A DNA stretch of 64,000 nt, taken from NCBI RefSeq assembly GCF_001922575.1, contig NZ_MRCI01000001.1:558001-622000 (forward strand), in the 5' to 3' direction. This document shows, in pieces, positions 37,319 to 46,905 of this stretch (within the stretch, counting starts at the first letter, position 1; every line of letters begins with the position of its first letter). This DNA comes from Neptunomonas phycophila. Its GTDB lineage: Bacteria; Pseudomonadota; Gammaproteobacteria; Pseudomonadales; Balneatricaceae. Made by a program: the position numbers and the translations under genes. Under the pieces are notes generated by a model. The model saw only the letters and a list, made by a program, of their open reading frames with translations. It was not told the DNA's origin and did not search any database.

Positions 37319-38472
37319 ACTCTTTACTTGTATTAACGACGCTATATCCTAATTCAGTAAAGCCTCGACATGGAATATTCATTGAAACACGGTTGAAGAA
37401 ACTTATCGGTTCAGGGCTTTGCCAAGCGGACGTTATAGCTCCCGTTCCATGGTTTCCGTTTAAATTAAAAGGCTTTACTCGTTATTCAGATTTTCAAAAG
37501 ATCCCATCTTTTGAAGTGCATAATGGCGTCAATGTGTATCATCCGCGTTACCTCGTTATACCCAAAATCGGCATGTATATAACGCCTTTTTTCCTAGCAT
37601 TCGCTTTTTGTAAGACTGCTCGCAAGCTCGACAAAAAGTATAATCTTATTGATGCTCATTATTTATATCCCGATGGTGTATCAGCGGCACTGGTAAGTGC
37701 TTTTTTAAAATTGCCCTTCGTTATGTCAGCGAGAGGAACAGATCTTAACCTAATACCTAATTACACGATTGCTCGAAAAATGATTTTGTGGGCGGCTAAA
37801 CGTTGCAAAAAAGTGATTACGGTTTCCTCCGCATTGAAGACAAGAGGAGAAGCTATTGGGATAGCGTCAGATAAAATGGTTGTGATCAGGAATGGAGTAG
37901 ACACATCGATTTTTAATCCAGATCAAGACACTTCAGATCCATGGTTTAAGATGCCGTACAAGCATGTATTAAGCGTGGGTAACCTCACTGAATTGAAAGG
38001 ACATGATTTAGTAGTGAGAGCTGTTGCTCAACTGCCCAGTCATGCGCTGACAATTGTTGGTGATGGCGAAGAGAGAAGCAACCTTGAGAGTTTGATTGGT
38101 GAGCTAGGTGTAAGTGGACGGGTAAGAATAATACCGCCTGTTAACCAAACGTCTTTAGCGGCCTTATATGCCTCTTCGGATGTACTCGTTCTGGCGTCAT
38201 CGCGAGAGGGGTGGCCCAATGTGATTTTAGAGGCGCTTGCTTGCAATACCCAGGTGCTCGCAACCAATGTGGGCGGAGTCAAAGAGATTATAGATAACGA
38301 TGGTCATGGCTATTTAATTAAAAGCCGCTCAACAGACGCTATTGTCGAAAGCCTTAAAAAGGTAGAGGCTAATCACACTGAGTCGATGCGTAGTTATGTT
38401 TCAGAATTCGCTTGGGATCACGTTGTCGAAAAACAAAATAGACTATACCAAGAAGTGGCAAAACAATTATGA
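37315..38472 (+). CDS. Glycosyltransferase family 4
   Basis: A 385-aa GT-B enzyme. It begins MNSLLVLTTLYPNSVKPRHG, resembling TuaC-type glycosyltransferases, and has LIDAHYLYPDGVSAALV, FVMSARGTDLN, VIRNGVDTSIF, LSVGNLTELKG and SSREGWPNVILEALACNTQV. Donor and linkage are not predictable. It is joined to both neighbours by ATGA overlaps. Confidence 0.92.
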   Translation: MNSLLVLTTLYPNSVKPRHGIFIETRLKKLIGSGLCQADVIAPVPWFPFKLKGFTRYSDFQKIPSFEVHNGVNVYHPRYLVIPKIGMYITPFFLAFAFCKTARKLDKKYNLIDAHYLYPDGVSAALVSAFLKLPFVMSARGTDLNLIPNYTIARKMILWAAKRCKKVITVSSALKTRGEAIGIASDKMVVIRNGVDTSIFNPDQDTSDPWFKMPYKHVLSVGNLTELKGHDLVVRAVAQLPSHALTIVGDGEERSNLESLIGELGVSGRVRIIPPVNQTSLAALYASSDVLVLASSREGWPNVILEALACNTQVLATNVGGVKEIIDNDGHGYLIKSRSTDAIVESLKKVEANHTESMRSYVSEFAWDHVVEKQNRLYQEVAKQL

Positions 38473-39734
38473 GAGACATATTTGTTACATTAATTGTATT
38501 CGGTAGTTTGCCATTTATATTGAAAAGACCTTATGTCGGAATTCTGATGTGGGCTTGGATCAGTTATATGAACCCCCATCGGCTAACTTATGGCTTTGCA
38601 TACACTATGCCGTTTGCACAAGTGATTGCTATCTTTATTGTGCTCGCATTTTTGTTTAATAAGGACAAACAGAAAATCCCTGTTGATGGGACTGTGGTGG
38701 TTTGGGCGCTTTTTTTGGTTTGGATGAGCATTACCACAGTGTTCGCTATCTATCCTGATTATGCACTGGTTTCATATATAAAAGTGATGAAAATTCAGTT
38801 GCTTACCTTCTTTACTATTATCTTCTTAACGAGTTTTAAGAAAGTAGAATATCTAATTTGGGTTATCGTGCTGTCGATAGGCTATTACAGTATCAAGGGA
38901 GGGATTTTTACCTTAGTTACTGGTGGTGGTTTTCGGGTCTGGGGTCCGCCGGGCACCTTTATTTACGAAAATAACAGCTTAGCCCTGGCTACTTTGATGG
39001 TTATTCCGCTCATGTACTATCTGTACTCGGTCGAGACCAAAAAATGGTTGAAGTATGGGCTAGGTAGTGCGGTGTTTTTGAGCCTAGTGTCTGCTTTAGG
39101 GTCGCAATCCCGTGGCGCATTGTTAGCTGCAGTAGCTGTATTAGGCTTTTTTTGGCTCAAAACGAAAGGGAAATTAATTTCTGGTATCGCCATTCTTTTG
39201 GTAGCCGGTGTTGGTTGGCAAGTGATGCCGCAAGCTTGGCATGATCGTATGAGTACTATCAGTAATTATCAAGAAGATAGATCTGCGATGGGGCGAATTA
39301 ATGCGTGGACATACAGTATTAATATTGCCAATGATAAGTTGCTTGGAGGCGGGTTTGACTCCTGGGGGAAGGACACATTTAGTATCTATTCACCACAGGC
39401 TGACTTTGTTGCTGTTGCTCACAGCATTTATTTTAATGTGCTAGCAGATCATGGGTGGATTGGCTTATTTCTCTTTTTAGGTATTTTGTACGCGTCATGG
39501 AGAAACTTATCCACCGTCATTCGCTTAAGTGAGCCTGACAGTCGATTAAATTTATTGTCACGTATGCTTCAAGTCAGCTTCGTTGCCTACTTGACGGGTG
39601 GCGCTTTCTTGAGTTTATCCTACTTTGATTTACCGTGGCATTTGATTGCTATTACTTTGTTGCTTAAAAAAGAGCTTAACACTCCGCAAGCTGTAGCTGT
39701 TAATCAGCAACAAATAACTAGGCAGGGGCTATGA
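38469..39734 (+). CDS. O-antigen-ligase/polymerase-like membrane protein (exosortase A-associated)
   Basis: A 421-aa polytopic membrane protein with about ten helices and the Wzy_C-type periplasmic loop containing SALGSQSRGALLAAVAV and GRINAWTYSINIANDKLLGG (about residues 210-300). The N-terminus LIVFGSLPFILKRPYVGILM with WISYMNPHRL is typical of the TIGR03097 putative ligase of exosortase A loci. It could polymerise repeat units (Wzy role) or transfer glycan to protein; the locus has no other obvious Wzy. Confidence 0.9.
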   Translation: MRDIFVTLIVFGSLPFILKRPYVGILMWAWISYMNPHRLTYGFAYTMPFAQVIAIFIVLAFLFNKDKQKIPVDGTVVVWALFLVWMSITTVFAIYPDYALVSYIKVMKIQLLTFFTIIFLTSFKKVEYLIWVIVLSIGYYSIKGGIFTLVTGGGFRVWGPPGTFIYENNSLALATLMVIPLMYYLYSVETKKWLKYGLGSAVFLSLVSALGSQSRGALLAAVAVLGFFWLKTKGKLISGIAILLVAGVGWQVMPQAWHDRMSTISNYQEDRSAMGRINAWTYSINIANDKLLGGGFDSWGKDTFSIYSPQADFVAVAHSIYFNVLADHGWIGLFLFLGILYASWRNLSTVIRLSEPDSRLNLLSRMLQVSFVAYLTGGAFLSLSYFDLPWHLIAITLLLKKELNTPQAVAVNQQQITRQGL

Positions 39735-40699
39735 GAGAGCTAATAGAAAAGTGTTTAGTGAGTTCAATTCGGCTCGCCCAGCCCTCAAGTAGGCAAGCGT
39801 CATTGTATATTTTGATTTATCACAGTGTATTTGAACAACGCGATTTTATGCGGCCTAATGAGCCAACCCGTGATGAATTTAGAGATCAAATGCAGTTGAT
39901 TAAAAAGTACTTTAATCCTGTATCACTACCCAAAGCGATAGATATGTTAGCAAACGGGGAATTACCTGCTAACTCGATAGCTGTAACTTTTGACGATGGC
40001 TATATGAACAATTTCACCGTTGCTAAGCCTGTTTTAGATGGGCTAGGCATCCCCGCTACTTTTTATGTAAGCACTGCTTTTTCTAATGGCGCTATGATGT
40101 GGAATGATCGCGTCATTGAAACCTTTAGAGCACTGGATTCTATCGATTTATCCAGTATTGGACTGGGTGTTGTCCATACAGAAAGAGCTGATCAGAAAAG
40201 ATCGGAAGCGGAGAAGGTGATACAAAGAATCAAGCATAAAGATTATCATGATAGGGAAGCGATTGTGCGTTCAATAGAAGAGCAATGTAGCCGACCCCAA
40301 TCATCATTGATGATGTCGCCCCGTGAAATTAAGGCACTGCATGATGCGGGTTACGAAGTAGCTGGTCATACTGTGACACACCCTATTTTAAGTGTGTTGG
40401 ACGATCAGGCAGCCAGAGAAGAGATTTTACAGGGTAAGTTAGCTTTAGAGTCTATTATTGGTCGTGAGGTTGTCGGGTTTGCTTACCCAAATGGAAGAAA
40501 AGCATCCGATTATACGGATCGAGATGTAGCTTTAGTGACAGACTTGGGTTTTAAATATGCAGTCACTACACACTGGGGTTGTAACAGAGAAAGAACAAAC
40601 CCATATGAATTAATGCGCTTTACGCCATGGGATAGAAAGCCTTTACGGTTTTTGATGCGCTTGCTAATGACTGATAAGTATTACACGGCTTTTGAGTAA
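39731..40699 (+). CDS. Polysaccharide deacetylase family protein
   Basis: A 322-aa NodB-domain deacetylase with YILIYHSVFEQ, AVTFDDGYMNNF (metal Asp), GIPATFYVSTAF, EVAGHTVTHPILSVL (metal His residues) and VVGFAYPNGR. The N-terminal segment has no obvious signal peptide. It is the second deacetylase of the locus and the last gene of the coupled plus-strand operon; two bases after its stop lies the stop of a minus-strand gene. Confidence 0.9.
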   Translation: MRELIEKCLVSSIRLAQPSSRQASLYILIYHSVFEQRDFMRPNEPTRDEFRDQMQLIKKYFNPVSLPKAIDMLANGELPANSIAVTFDDGYMNNFTVAKPVLDGLGIPATFYVSTAFSNGAMMWNDRVIETFRALDSIDLSSIGLGVVHTERADQKRSEAEKVIQRIKHKDYHDREAIVRSIEEQCSRPQSSLMMSPREIKALHDAGYEVAGHTVTHPILSVLDDQAAREEILQGKLALESIIGREVVGFAYPNGRKASDYTDRDVALVTDLGFKYAVTTHWGCNRERTNPYELMRFTPWDRKPLRFLMRLLMTDKYYTAFE

Positions 40700-40700
40700 G

Positions 40701-41357
40701 TTAGTAGTTATCAATCCTTCGTTGTAATCCTTTTAGTACAAAACCTTTTGCGTAAACCTTTTTAGCGAAGCCTTTAGCCTGTTCCAAATTTCCTAGCTCT
40801 AAAGCTAGCAAGCCGTAGTTATACATAGCTTGTAGGTTATTTGGATTGATTTTAAGGGCTTTTTTGTACATTTCTTCTGCATCAACAAGTTTATTGACTT
40901 TATGCAAGTATAACCCGTACAACATCATACTCATGTCATCTTTGGGTGCGAAGTTGATTGCGCGTAGAAAATAGCACTCAGGTTGCTTAATGCCTTTGTT
41001 ATTACTATATGGACCATTTTTCATACGATAGTTTATTACCGTATTTAGGGCGCGGTGATGGTTGGGGAAAGCTTTTAACGTATAGTGTATGTCACCAAGC
41101 ATGTTGCCTTTTTGTTTAGCGCCTTTAATTAATAGCTCTACGTTAGAGTTAAAGTGGGCTGCTTGAACGAGCGATAGTTCAGTCTCGTGAAGGTAGGCTT
41201 TTGTATAATCGAAAGGTCCTAGATTAGGAGTGACACCTCGACAAGGGCTGCCACTTAAGTCATAACCCACCCAAGGTGCTTTATTGGCATAGGCATGTTG
41301 AGATAAAAAAGCTAGAGTAGAAATAAGCGTGATCGATTTTAAAATATGGAATTTCAT
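40701..41357 (-). CDS. Exported TPR-repeat protein
   Basis: A 218-aa protein with a signal peptide (MKFHILKSITLISTLAFLSQ, cut after HAYA), a conserved-looking head (APWVGYDLSGSPCRGVTPNLGPFDY) and at least two TPR units in the C-terminal half (ECYFLRAINFAPKDDMSMM; AEEMYKKALKINPNNLQAM). Probably periplasmic, with a protein-binding role. No precise family is recognised. It is the first minus-strand gene of the accessory block. Confidence 0.82.
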   Translation of the reverse strand: MKFHILKSITLISTLAFLSQHAYANKAPWVGYDLSGSPCRGVTPNLGPFDYTKAYLHETELSLVQAAHFNSNVELLIKGAKQKGNMLGDIHYTLKAFPNHHRALNTVINYRMKNGPYSNNKGIKQPECYFLRAINFAPKDDMSMMLYGLYLHKVNKLVDAEEMYKKALKINPNNLQAMYNYGLLALELGNLEQAKGFAKKVYAKGFVLKGLQRRIDNY

Positions 41358-41415
41358 ATTAAGCTCCTTGTCTAGCTAAAACATAACAGATAGACGTTAT
41401 AAATGGAATGTTATA

Positions 41416-42663
41416 ATGATTTTTGAGTCACTTGTATGGAAGGTTTACCAATGTGTTTTACATATGGCGTTAAGATTGAAAGGGAAACAGATCAGCAATA
41501 AAGAAATTAAATTACCCGATTTGAGTACGGCAAAAGATTGTGTATGGGTTTTCTGTACAACAATAGGTGAATTAAATTCGTGTCATGAATTTCTAGACAA
41601 TTATACAAAAGGGTTGGGCCTTGTCATTGTCACTGATAAAGAAATCTATAAAGAATCATTTCTAAGAAAATTTCCTGATGCATATGTAATCACGTTAAGC
41701 GAATATAAACAGGCATCGAAACGATTAACTACTGTGCTTAGACCTGTGCAGTTCATAATTTGTGAGATTCCTTGTTTACTACACGAGTCCCCTTGTCGTT
41801 TTGATTATCAAATTATCCGGGATATGCATTATCACAAAGCGAGTATTATTGTTATCAATGGGTGGTTGTATAAAGATAAGGTGAGCTGCAGGCAGGATTA
41901 CATAGAGAAAAAATTATTCGAACCATACTACTTAAGGTTTGTAGATTATTTTTTTGTTCAAAATGATTTTGTTAAAAATGAATTGTTAGCCAAGGGGTGT
42001 GATGCAAATAAAATATCGGTTATTCTGAGTTTTAAATTTGACTCTCTGTACAAAGAGGCAAAGTTTACCGATACGGTGGACGCTAAAAATTTGGAAGCTT
42101 ATAGCAGTCGAAACATATTTTTGGCAGGTTCCTTGTCTGGTAATGTGGAGTTTGATCTAGTAATTCAAGGCTCCAAAAGTTTTATTGATAATGGTGGGCT
42201 ATTGATAATTGCTCCAAGGCATCCGGAGATTGATAGCAATATTGTATATATTGTCTCAGCGCTGGAAAAAGAAAACATTTCTTATACTAAGCTATCTGAT
42301 CGAAATATAAACAATCAACAGGTGCTTATAGTTGATACTTTCGGTGACCTTCCCGCTTTGCTCTATCATTCTGATAAAGTATATATTGGTAAAAACCACA
42401 ACCTTATAGAACCGTTATCAATGGGAAAACCCGTAGCTACTTCTGATGGTTGGTCTCATCAGTTCTCAACACATGAAATTTTTAAGTTTTGTTATGATCA
42501 AAACTTAATTGAGTTGTGTAATACACCAGAAGATATTCAAAGCTTTCTACTATGTAATAGAGAACGAACGAATATCTCTTTGCCTGTAAGAAAAGATTCA
42601 TCCGTAAACTTGGTCTTGGAAGAGCTGAAAAGTCAAGGTTTGTCCGTTGCGCAGAAGTGCTGA
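41416..42663 (+). CDS. WaaA-like (GT30, Kdo-transferase family) glycosyltransferase, divergent
   Basis: A 415-aa protein whose motif order follows the lipid A Kdo transferase WaaA: a basic amphipathic N-terminus, TTIGEL with the catalytic-type Glu52 (WaaA SVGE/SIGE), QFIICEIPCLL (for IMETELWPN), SIIVINGWLY (for IANARLS), FVQNDFVKNELLAKG, LSFKFDSL (for GSLKFD), IFLAGSLSG, LLIIAPRHPEI and VDTFGDLPALLY. The GGS...GGHN glycine loop is shortened to GKNHN. It is AT-rich. I infer transfer of a Kdo-like or related ulosonic sugar into the exopolysaccharide; it is too divergent to be the housekeeping WaaA. Confidence 0.8.
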   Translation: MIFESLVWKVYQCVLHMALRLKGKQISNKEIKLPDLSTAKDCVWVFCTTIGELNSCHEFLDNYTKGLGLVIVTDKEIYKESFLRKFPDAYVITLSEYKQASKRLTTVLRPVQFIICEIPCLLHESPCRFDYQIIRDMHYHKASIIVINGWLYKDKVSCRQDYIEKKLFEPYYLRFVDYFFVQNDFVKNELLAKGCDANKISVILSFKFDSLYKEAKFTDTVDAKNLEAYSSRNIFLAGSLSGNVEFDLVIQGSKSFIDNGGLLIIAPRHPEIDSNIVYIVSALEKENISYTKLSDRNINNQQVLIVDTFGDLPALLYHSDKVYIGKNHNLIEPLSMGKPVATSDGWSHQFSTHEIFKFCYDQNLIELCNTPEDIQSFLLCNRERTNISLPVRKDSSVNLVLEELKSQGLSVAQKC

Positions 42664-44351
42664 AAGAGAAACTCTAACGTTATAACAAGACCTAAGACTC
42701 TCTCATCTTTAATGTTTTCTATCACTACATATTTATTCATATAAGAAAAGCTATCAATGATTTCATTGAAATTTTTCATATGATTTTCAATATCTATTGA
42801 TTGTTTTTTAATGTTTTTAAGTCGTTGTGAGTATTTTCTTAACCAAGCAGGTTTGTGGACGCTGATAAAATAAGAGGCTTTATAAGGCAGTGGTTTTTTT
42901 TCTACAAAATTGAAACCATAGTCGCTTTGGTAACTTGCTAAGTTGATATCTAAAAGCTTAATCATTTCGGATTGCATTCTTCCCATTTCTTTTATGCTAA
43001 GAGGGATTGAACTACTGTCCTTAACAATAGATTCATGCATAAATGGAAACAATGCGGCTCCAAAGTTATTATTAAGCCTTGCGTCTCTACCAGCCCAGAA
43101 TCGCCCTCTAAAATAGGGGTAAAGTTTTTCTATATCATTGCGTGACGTTGATGTGTCGGCTTGAATTCCGATAGCATTCTGCATCTTTTTTTCTATAGAA
43201 TTTTCGTAATTAAGCTCATTAAATCGTTCTGTAAATGCTTTAGGATCGTATTGGGAATAAAAAGTATGTACCAATTGGTTTAATGAACTGGATGATTTTG
43301 GCATGTAATAAAAATTTCTATAAATCTCGCCTAAAGATCCATTAATTGAAACACGGCCATCTTTATTACGCATCAACCTGTCTTTTCGGTCTATGCCGCC
43401 ATCAAATATACCGTGTTCAACTTTCCAGCCATCGAACGCATAAAAATCTTTCATTGATTCTTCTAGGCTATAACATGCGTTTTGTGTGGATTTATCGATG
43501 ATGGTCAAATTTAGCTTTTCTTCAAAGGCTATGTTTTTGGCTACAGCTACATCATCACTTGTATCATTTCCGTACACAAAAAGATCCGGCGAGTAACCAA
43601 GAGATCTCATTAGTGATAATAGTAATCTTGAATCATACCCACCGGAAAAAGATACAATTGCTCTTTCATCTATATTAACGTTAGATAATAGTGTTAATAG
43701 TTTTGAGTTTTCATGAGTGGCAAGTTCAGTAATGTTTGGGTTATTTTTTGTTTTAGTGCTCGTTGTGTTTGCTAGCTCTAAGGTTCTGTCTTTTATCGTA
43801 TAGTCATTGTTAACTACTACGTAATGATTATGTTCTATACTATTTACTTCATTAAAGAAGGTGTTGGTTCCAAATAAAGAACCGTTAATTAAATATTCAT
43901 AGACTGATTCGGAATTTATGTTTAAGTTTTTGCCCTCTAAATGGCAAAGGGCTAAAAACGAATTTGATAGAGAGTTGCATTTTTTGTTTGTGTAGAATTT
44001 ATTGCATGATAAATTGTCATTGTATAAGAAAAGCGTATTTTCTTTGTAAACAATAAGCGTTGCTGTTAGCTCAGTTATACTTTCTGGGTAAATTCCTGGT
44101 GTGTGTGTATCAATGAATTTTAACCAAAAATCTTTATTAGATGACTTTAACTCACATCCTAGAGCCATTACGAAGTCATTATTTTTTTTGTGAAAAACAG
44201 GTGGGGCTCCTTGCAGATCACTAAATACTAATAAAGAGTTATCTCCTATTAATATATCGTGAGTCAGATAGCCACCTGAGCTGCTGTAATGATCTATATA
44301 TTTATTTAGATTTTTCCTTTCAGTTTGAGAGCATAAAATGTAAGTACTCAT
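42633..44351 (-). CDS. Asparagine synthase-like protein lacking the glutaminase cysteine
   Basis: A 572-aa protein with a recognisable PP-loop ATP pyrophosphatase motif (VSFSGGYDSRLLLSLM, about residues 225-240) and the later NGSLGEIYRNF. The N-terminal half has the rough beta-strand pattern of a class II amidotransferase, but the N-terminus reads MSTYILC, with no Cys2. It would need free ammonia or another amine donor, or have lost amidation. The gene is very AT-rich. Its 3' end overlaps the convergent WaaA-like gene by 31 bases. Confidence 0.78.
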   Translation of the reverse strand: MSTYILCSQTERKNLNKYIDHYSSSGGYLTHDILIGDNSLLVFSDLQGAPPVFHKKNNDFVMALGCELKSSNKDFWLKFIDTHTPGIYPESITELTATLIVYKENTLFLYNDNLSCNKFYTNKKCNSLSNSFLALCHLEGKNLNINSESVYEYLINGSLFGTNTFFNEVNSIEHNHYVVVNNDYTIKDRTLELANTTSTKTKNNPNITELATHENSKLLTLLSNVNIDERAIVSFSGGYDSRLLLSLMRSLGYSPDLFVYGNDTSDDVAVAKNIAFEEKLNLTIIDKSTQNACYSLEESMKDFYAFDGWKVEHGIFDGGIDRKDRLMRNKDGRVSINGSLGEIYRNFYYMPKSSSSLNQLVHTFYSQYDPKAFTERFNELNYENSIEKKMQNAIGIQADTSTSRNDIEKLYPYFRGRFWAGRDARLNNNFGAALFPFMHESIVKDSSSIPLSIKEMGRMQSEMIKLLDINLASYQSDYGFNFVEKKPLPYKASYFISVHKPAWLRKYSQRLKNIKKQSIDIENHMKNFNEIIDSFSYMNKYVVIENIKDERVLGLVITLEFLFQHFCATDKP

Positions 44352-45370
44352 TTGATTTTTTCTCTTATACTCTTTATTGCTTTTCCGGTTTTAGATAACC
44401 AGTTCAGATGGAACATTTCTCGGGTATCGTTTGTCCATCGATAATGCCAGTCCATCATTTTTCCATAAAATTCTATTTGGCCTATCTGAGGGTCGTTAAA
44501 TATTTTTTCAAACTGGAACTTTCTTAAGACAGTAGCTGGCGAGAAACGTTTATAGTTTTCATCGTAAGTAGTTTTAAGAATAATGATTGATTGGTTGCTT
44601 AATACTGTTAGGTCTGAAGCAATTATGGTGTCGCCTAGAAATAGCTGAAATATGATGGTCTGCTTATTATGAGCCAATTTTCTAAATAAGCTTTTATAGA
44701 ATCTTCCTTGATCGTTATCCGGCGTTATTGCTGTATTAGTGCCAGATTTCCAGCCTGAACTTTCTAATTTTCCGTACTCTTCTATCGCTTCATCAATATC
44801 ATCAGGGTCTGTGATGACTTTTAAGAGTAGTGTACCACTTTCTTTATTTAACCGGTTGACCGCTTTATTGGTATTTTGACGTAGATTTTTCCCGCGTGAT
44901 TCCCAAAAAGTATCGAAATTTTCTGTGGATTGTAGCGAGCCTGTTTCTATGTAGGGGAGTGTGTTGCATTCTTGTGATTGAGTTAGATTTAAACATTCTA
45001 GTTTAGGGTCTTGTTGTGTGATACTAAACCCCAATGGCCACCAATGTAGTTTTTTTGCAAGCGACTTTATTAAGAGTTGCGTAGGAATTGTCGGGTCTTG
45101 TATCCATGCCCCTAACGGCGACTGCGAAGGCTGAAATGTTCGGCTGATTCCAAAACGGACTTTTTCCACAATCGTGATGCACACGACATGTTCGCCTTGG
45201 TAGCATATGGCCAGTTGTAATGGGTTTTCTGCAAGATGCGATACGGCTTCACTGAAGAAAAGATGATCAAGTAAGATGAAGCCTCCATGTACACTATTGA
45301 GGCGATTCCAGTCTTCAGAAAATTTTGCCAGATTGCTAACTGGCTCGATGTTCCATCCTAAATCTTTCAT
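44348..45370 (-). CDS. GNAT/FemAB-like acyltransferase (CelD/BcsL type)
   Basis: A 340-aa protein. The C-terminal half (about 150-330) has the paired-GNAT pattern KLESSGWKSGTNTAI, FYKSLFRKLAHNKQTIIF, DTIIASDLTVLSNQSIIILK and IEFYGKMMDWHYRWT, as in CelD/BcsL and FemAB-like acetyltransferases of polysaccharide loci. It overlaps the asparagine-synthase-like gene by four bases, so the two are co-translated; a joint job (activating and attaching an amino acid or acyl group) is inferred. Confidence 0.75.
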   Translation of the reverse strand: MKDLGWNIEPVSNLAKFSEDWNRLNSVHGGFILLDHLFFSEAVSHLAENPLQLAICYQGEHVVCITIVEKVRFGISRTFQPSQSPLGAWIQDPTIPTQLLIKSLAKKLHWWPLGFSITQQDPKLECLNLTQSQECNTLPYIETGSLQSTENFDTFWESRGKNLRQNTNKAVNRLNKESGTLLLKVITDPDDIDEAIEEYGKLESSGWKSGTNTAITPDNDQGRFYKSLFRKLAHNKQTIIFQLFLGDTIIASDLTVLSNQSIIILKTTYDENYKRFSPATVLRKFQFEKIFNDPQIGQIEFYGKMMDWHYRWTNDTREMFHLNWLSKTGKAIKSIREKIK

Positions 45371-45471
45371 GCCCTGATCCTTGGCGATATTTGTTTAAAT
45401 TTTAAGTTATATTAATTTATAGTTCCAGTATAAAGCCATATACTTACTTTTTTGTTTTTGGAATTTCTCTG

Positions 45472-46905
45472 ATGGATTCAGTTAAAAAATCGTTGCTTTT
45501 TTCATTTTCTCAAAAGTACAGTGAAATTCTGGTTGGTTTCGTTTCTACACTCATCCTAGCGCGTTTATTAACACCAGAAGAAGTAGGAATATATTCCGTC
45601 ATAGCCACCATAACAGTTGTCGCTCATATGGTTAGGGATTTCGGCGTGTCTAACTATATTGTTCAAGAACGTGAATTAACTGATGAAAAGGTCGTTTCGG
45701 CTTTCCTTGTTACTTTCTTCTGGTCATATACAATTGGTCTTTCTTTATTTTGTTTTTCAATGCCAATCGCAAACTTCTTTGAACGGTCTGAGCTGCAGTC
45801 AGTTGTATTAGTATCTAGTTTGGGTTTTGCTTTTATACCGTTTGGCTCTGTTTCTCTTAATCTATTACGTAAAGATATGCAGTTTAAGAAATTGTTTTTT
45901 ATTAATGTTTCTTCGGTTGTTATATCGAGTATATTATCTATCACGTTAGCCTATTTAGGCTTTAGTTATATGAGCTTGGCATGGGGTAGTTTGAGTGGAA
46001 TAGTGACGATCGTTGTCTTAAGTAGCTTTTTTAGGCAGCGTGTTAAAATTGCTATCCCGCGCTGGTCTGTAATCACTAGTGTATTTTCATTCGGTACTAA
46101 ATCTTCCTACATATCAGTCATCTCTATGTTCGTTAATCAGTTGCCTGAAATTCTTATTGCAAAGTTTCACGGTATGATCAACGTTGGCTTATATAGTCGA
46201 GCAAATGGGTTAATTAAAATTTTCAATATGGGGGTGCTTCAGGGGATATTTCCAGTTTTATTACCGCACCTGGTTAATAAGCTTAAATCGGGCAGCGATA
46301 TCAAAGAAGACTTTTTACAAACTATAGAGTTTATTACAACACTTGCGTGGCCTTTCTTTCTCTTCCTATCATTTTTCTCAACTGAGATTATACAGTTCTT
46401 ATTTGGAGAACAATGGGTAGGGGCATCCCCTATATTGAACTTCTTATGTGTGGCAGCGGCAGCGGCAGCCGTTTACTCATTTAATTCTCAGGTGCTGATA
46501 TCGAAAGGGCTAATTAATTTAGATGTGAAGACGCAGACTATTTCACAGGTTTTTTCGGCCTCCTTCTTGTTATTGGGGGCTTTTTGGGGTTTCAAGTTTA
46601 TATTGATGGCGTTGATACTATCAAGATTCTTTACGTTAAGTCTGTCTTTTCATTACTGTCTTAAAGCGTTGGGTATTAAAGTTTCAGAACTGCTTGTTGT
46701 TCTTACCAAGCCCGTAATAGTTACAGGTGTTTGTTTCTTGTGCATAGAAATGCTGAGTGCGGCTATGGCTGTTGCTTTGACCGGTCTGGTGTATTTGTTG
46801 GCTTGCTCCGCTGTCTACACTCTTGTTTGGTTGGCTTCTATCTACACAGTAAGGTCAAAATTGTTTGATATCATATGTGGCTTGTTACCTTTTAAGCGTC
46901 TTTGA
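45472..46905 (+). CDS. Wzx-type polysaccharide flippase (lipopolysaccharide exporter family)
   Basis: A 477-aa membrane protein with about 12 to 14 helices and the MOP-superfamily N-terminus KSLLFSFSQKYSEILVGFVS, ILARLLTPEEVGIYSVIATI and DFGVSNYIVQE. It is expected to flip undecaprenyl-linked repeats across the inner membrane, providing the Wzx step. It is the only plus-strand gene in its surroundings and its 3' end overlaps the convergent next gene by 14 bases. Confidence 0.92.
   Translation: MDSVKKSLLFSFSQKYSEILVGFVSTLILARLLTPEEVGIYSVIATITVVAHMVRDFGVSNYIVQERELTDEKVVSAFLVTFFWSYTIGLSLFCFSMPIANFFERSELQSVVLVSSLGFAFIPFGSVSLNLLRKDMQFKKLFFINVSSVVISSILSITLAYLGFSYMSLAWGSLSGIVTIVVLSSFFRQRVKIAIPRWSVITSVFSFGTKSSYISVISMFVNQLPEILIAKFHGMINVGLYSRANGLIKIFNMGVLQGIFPVLLPHLVNKLKSGSDIKEDFLQTIEFITTLAWPFFLFLSFFSTEIIQFLFGEQWVGASPILNFLCVAAAAAAVYSFNSQVLISKGLINLDVKTQTISQVFSASFLLLGAFWGFKFILMALILSRFFTLSLSFHYCLKALGIKVSELLVVLTKPVIVTGVCFLCIEMLSAAMAVALTGLVYLLACSAVYTLVWLASIYTVRSKLFDIICGLLPFKRL

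Noticed and set aside
41416-42663. Housekeeping waaA
   Set aside because: The GGS..GGHN loop and several conserved residues of true WaaA are absent and the context is an exopolysaccharide locus.
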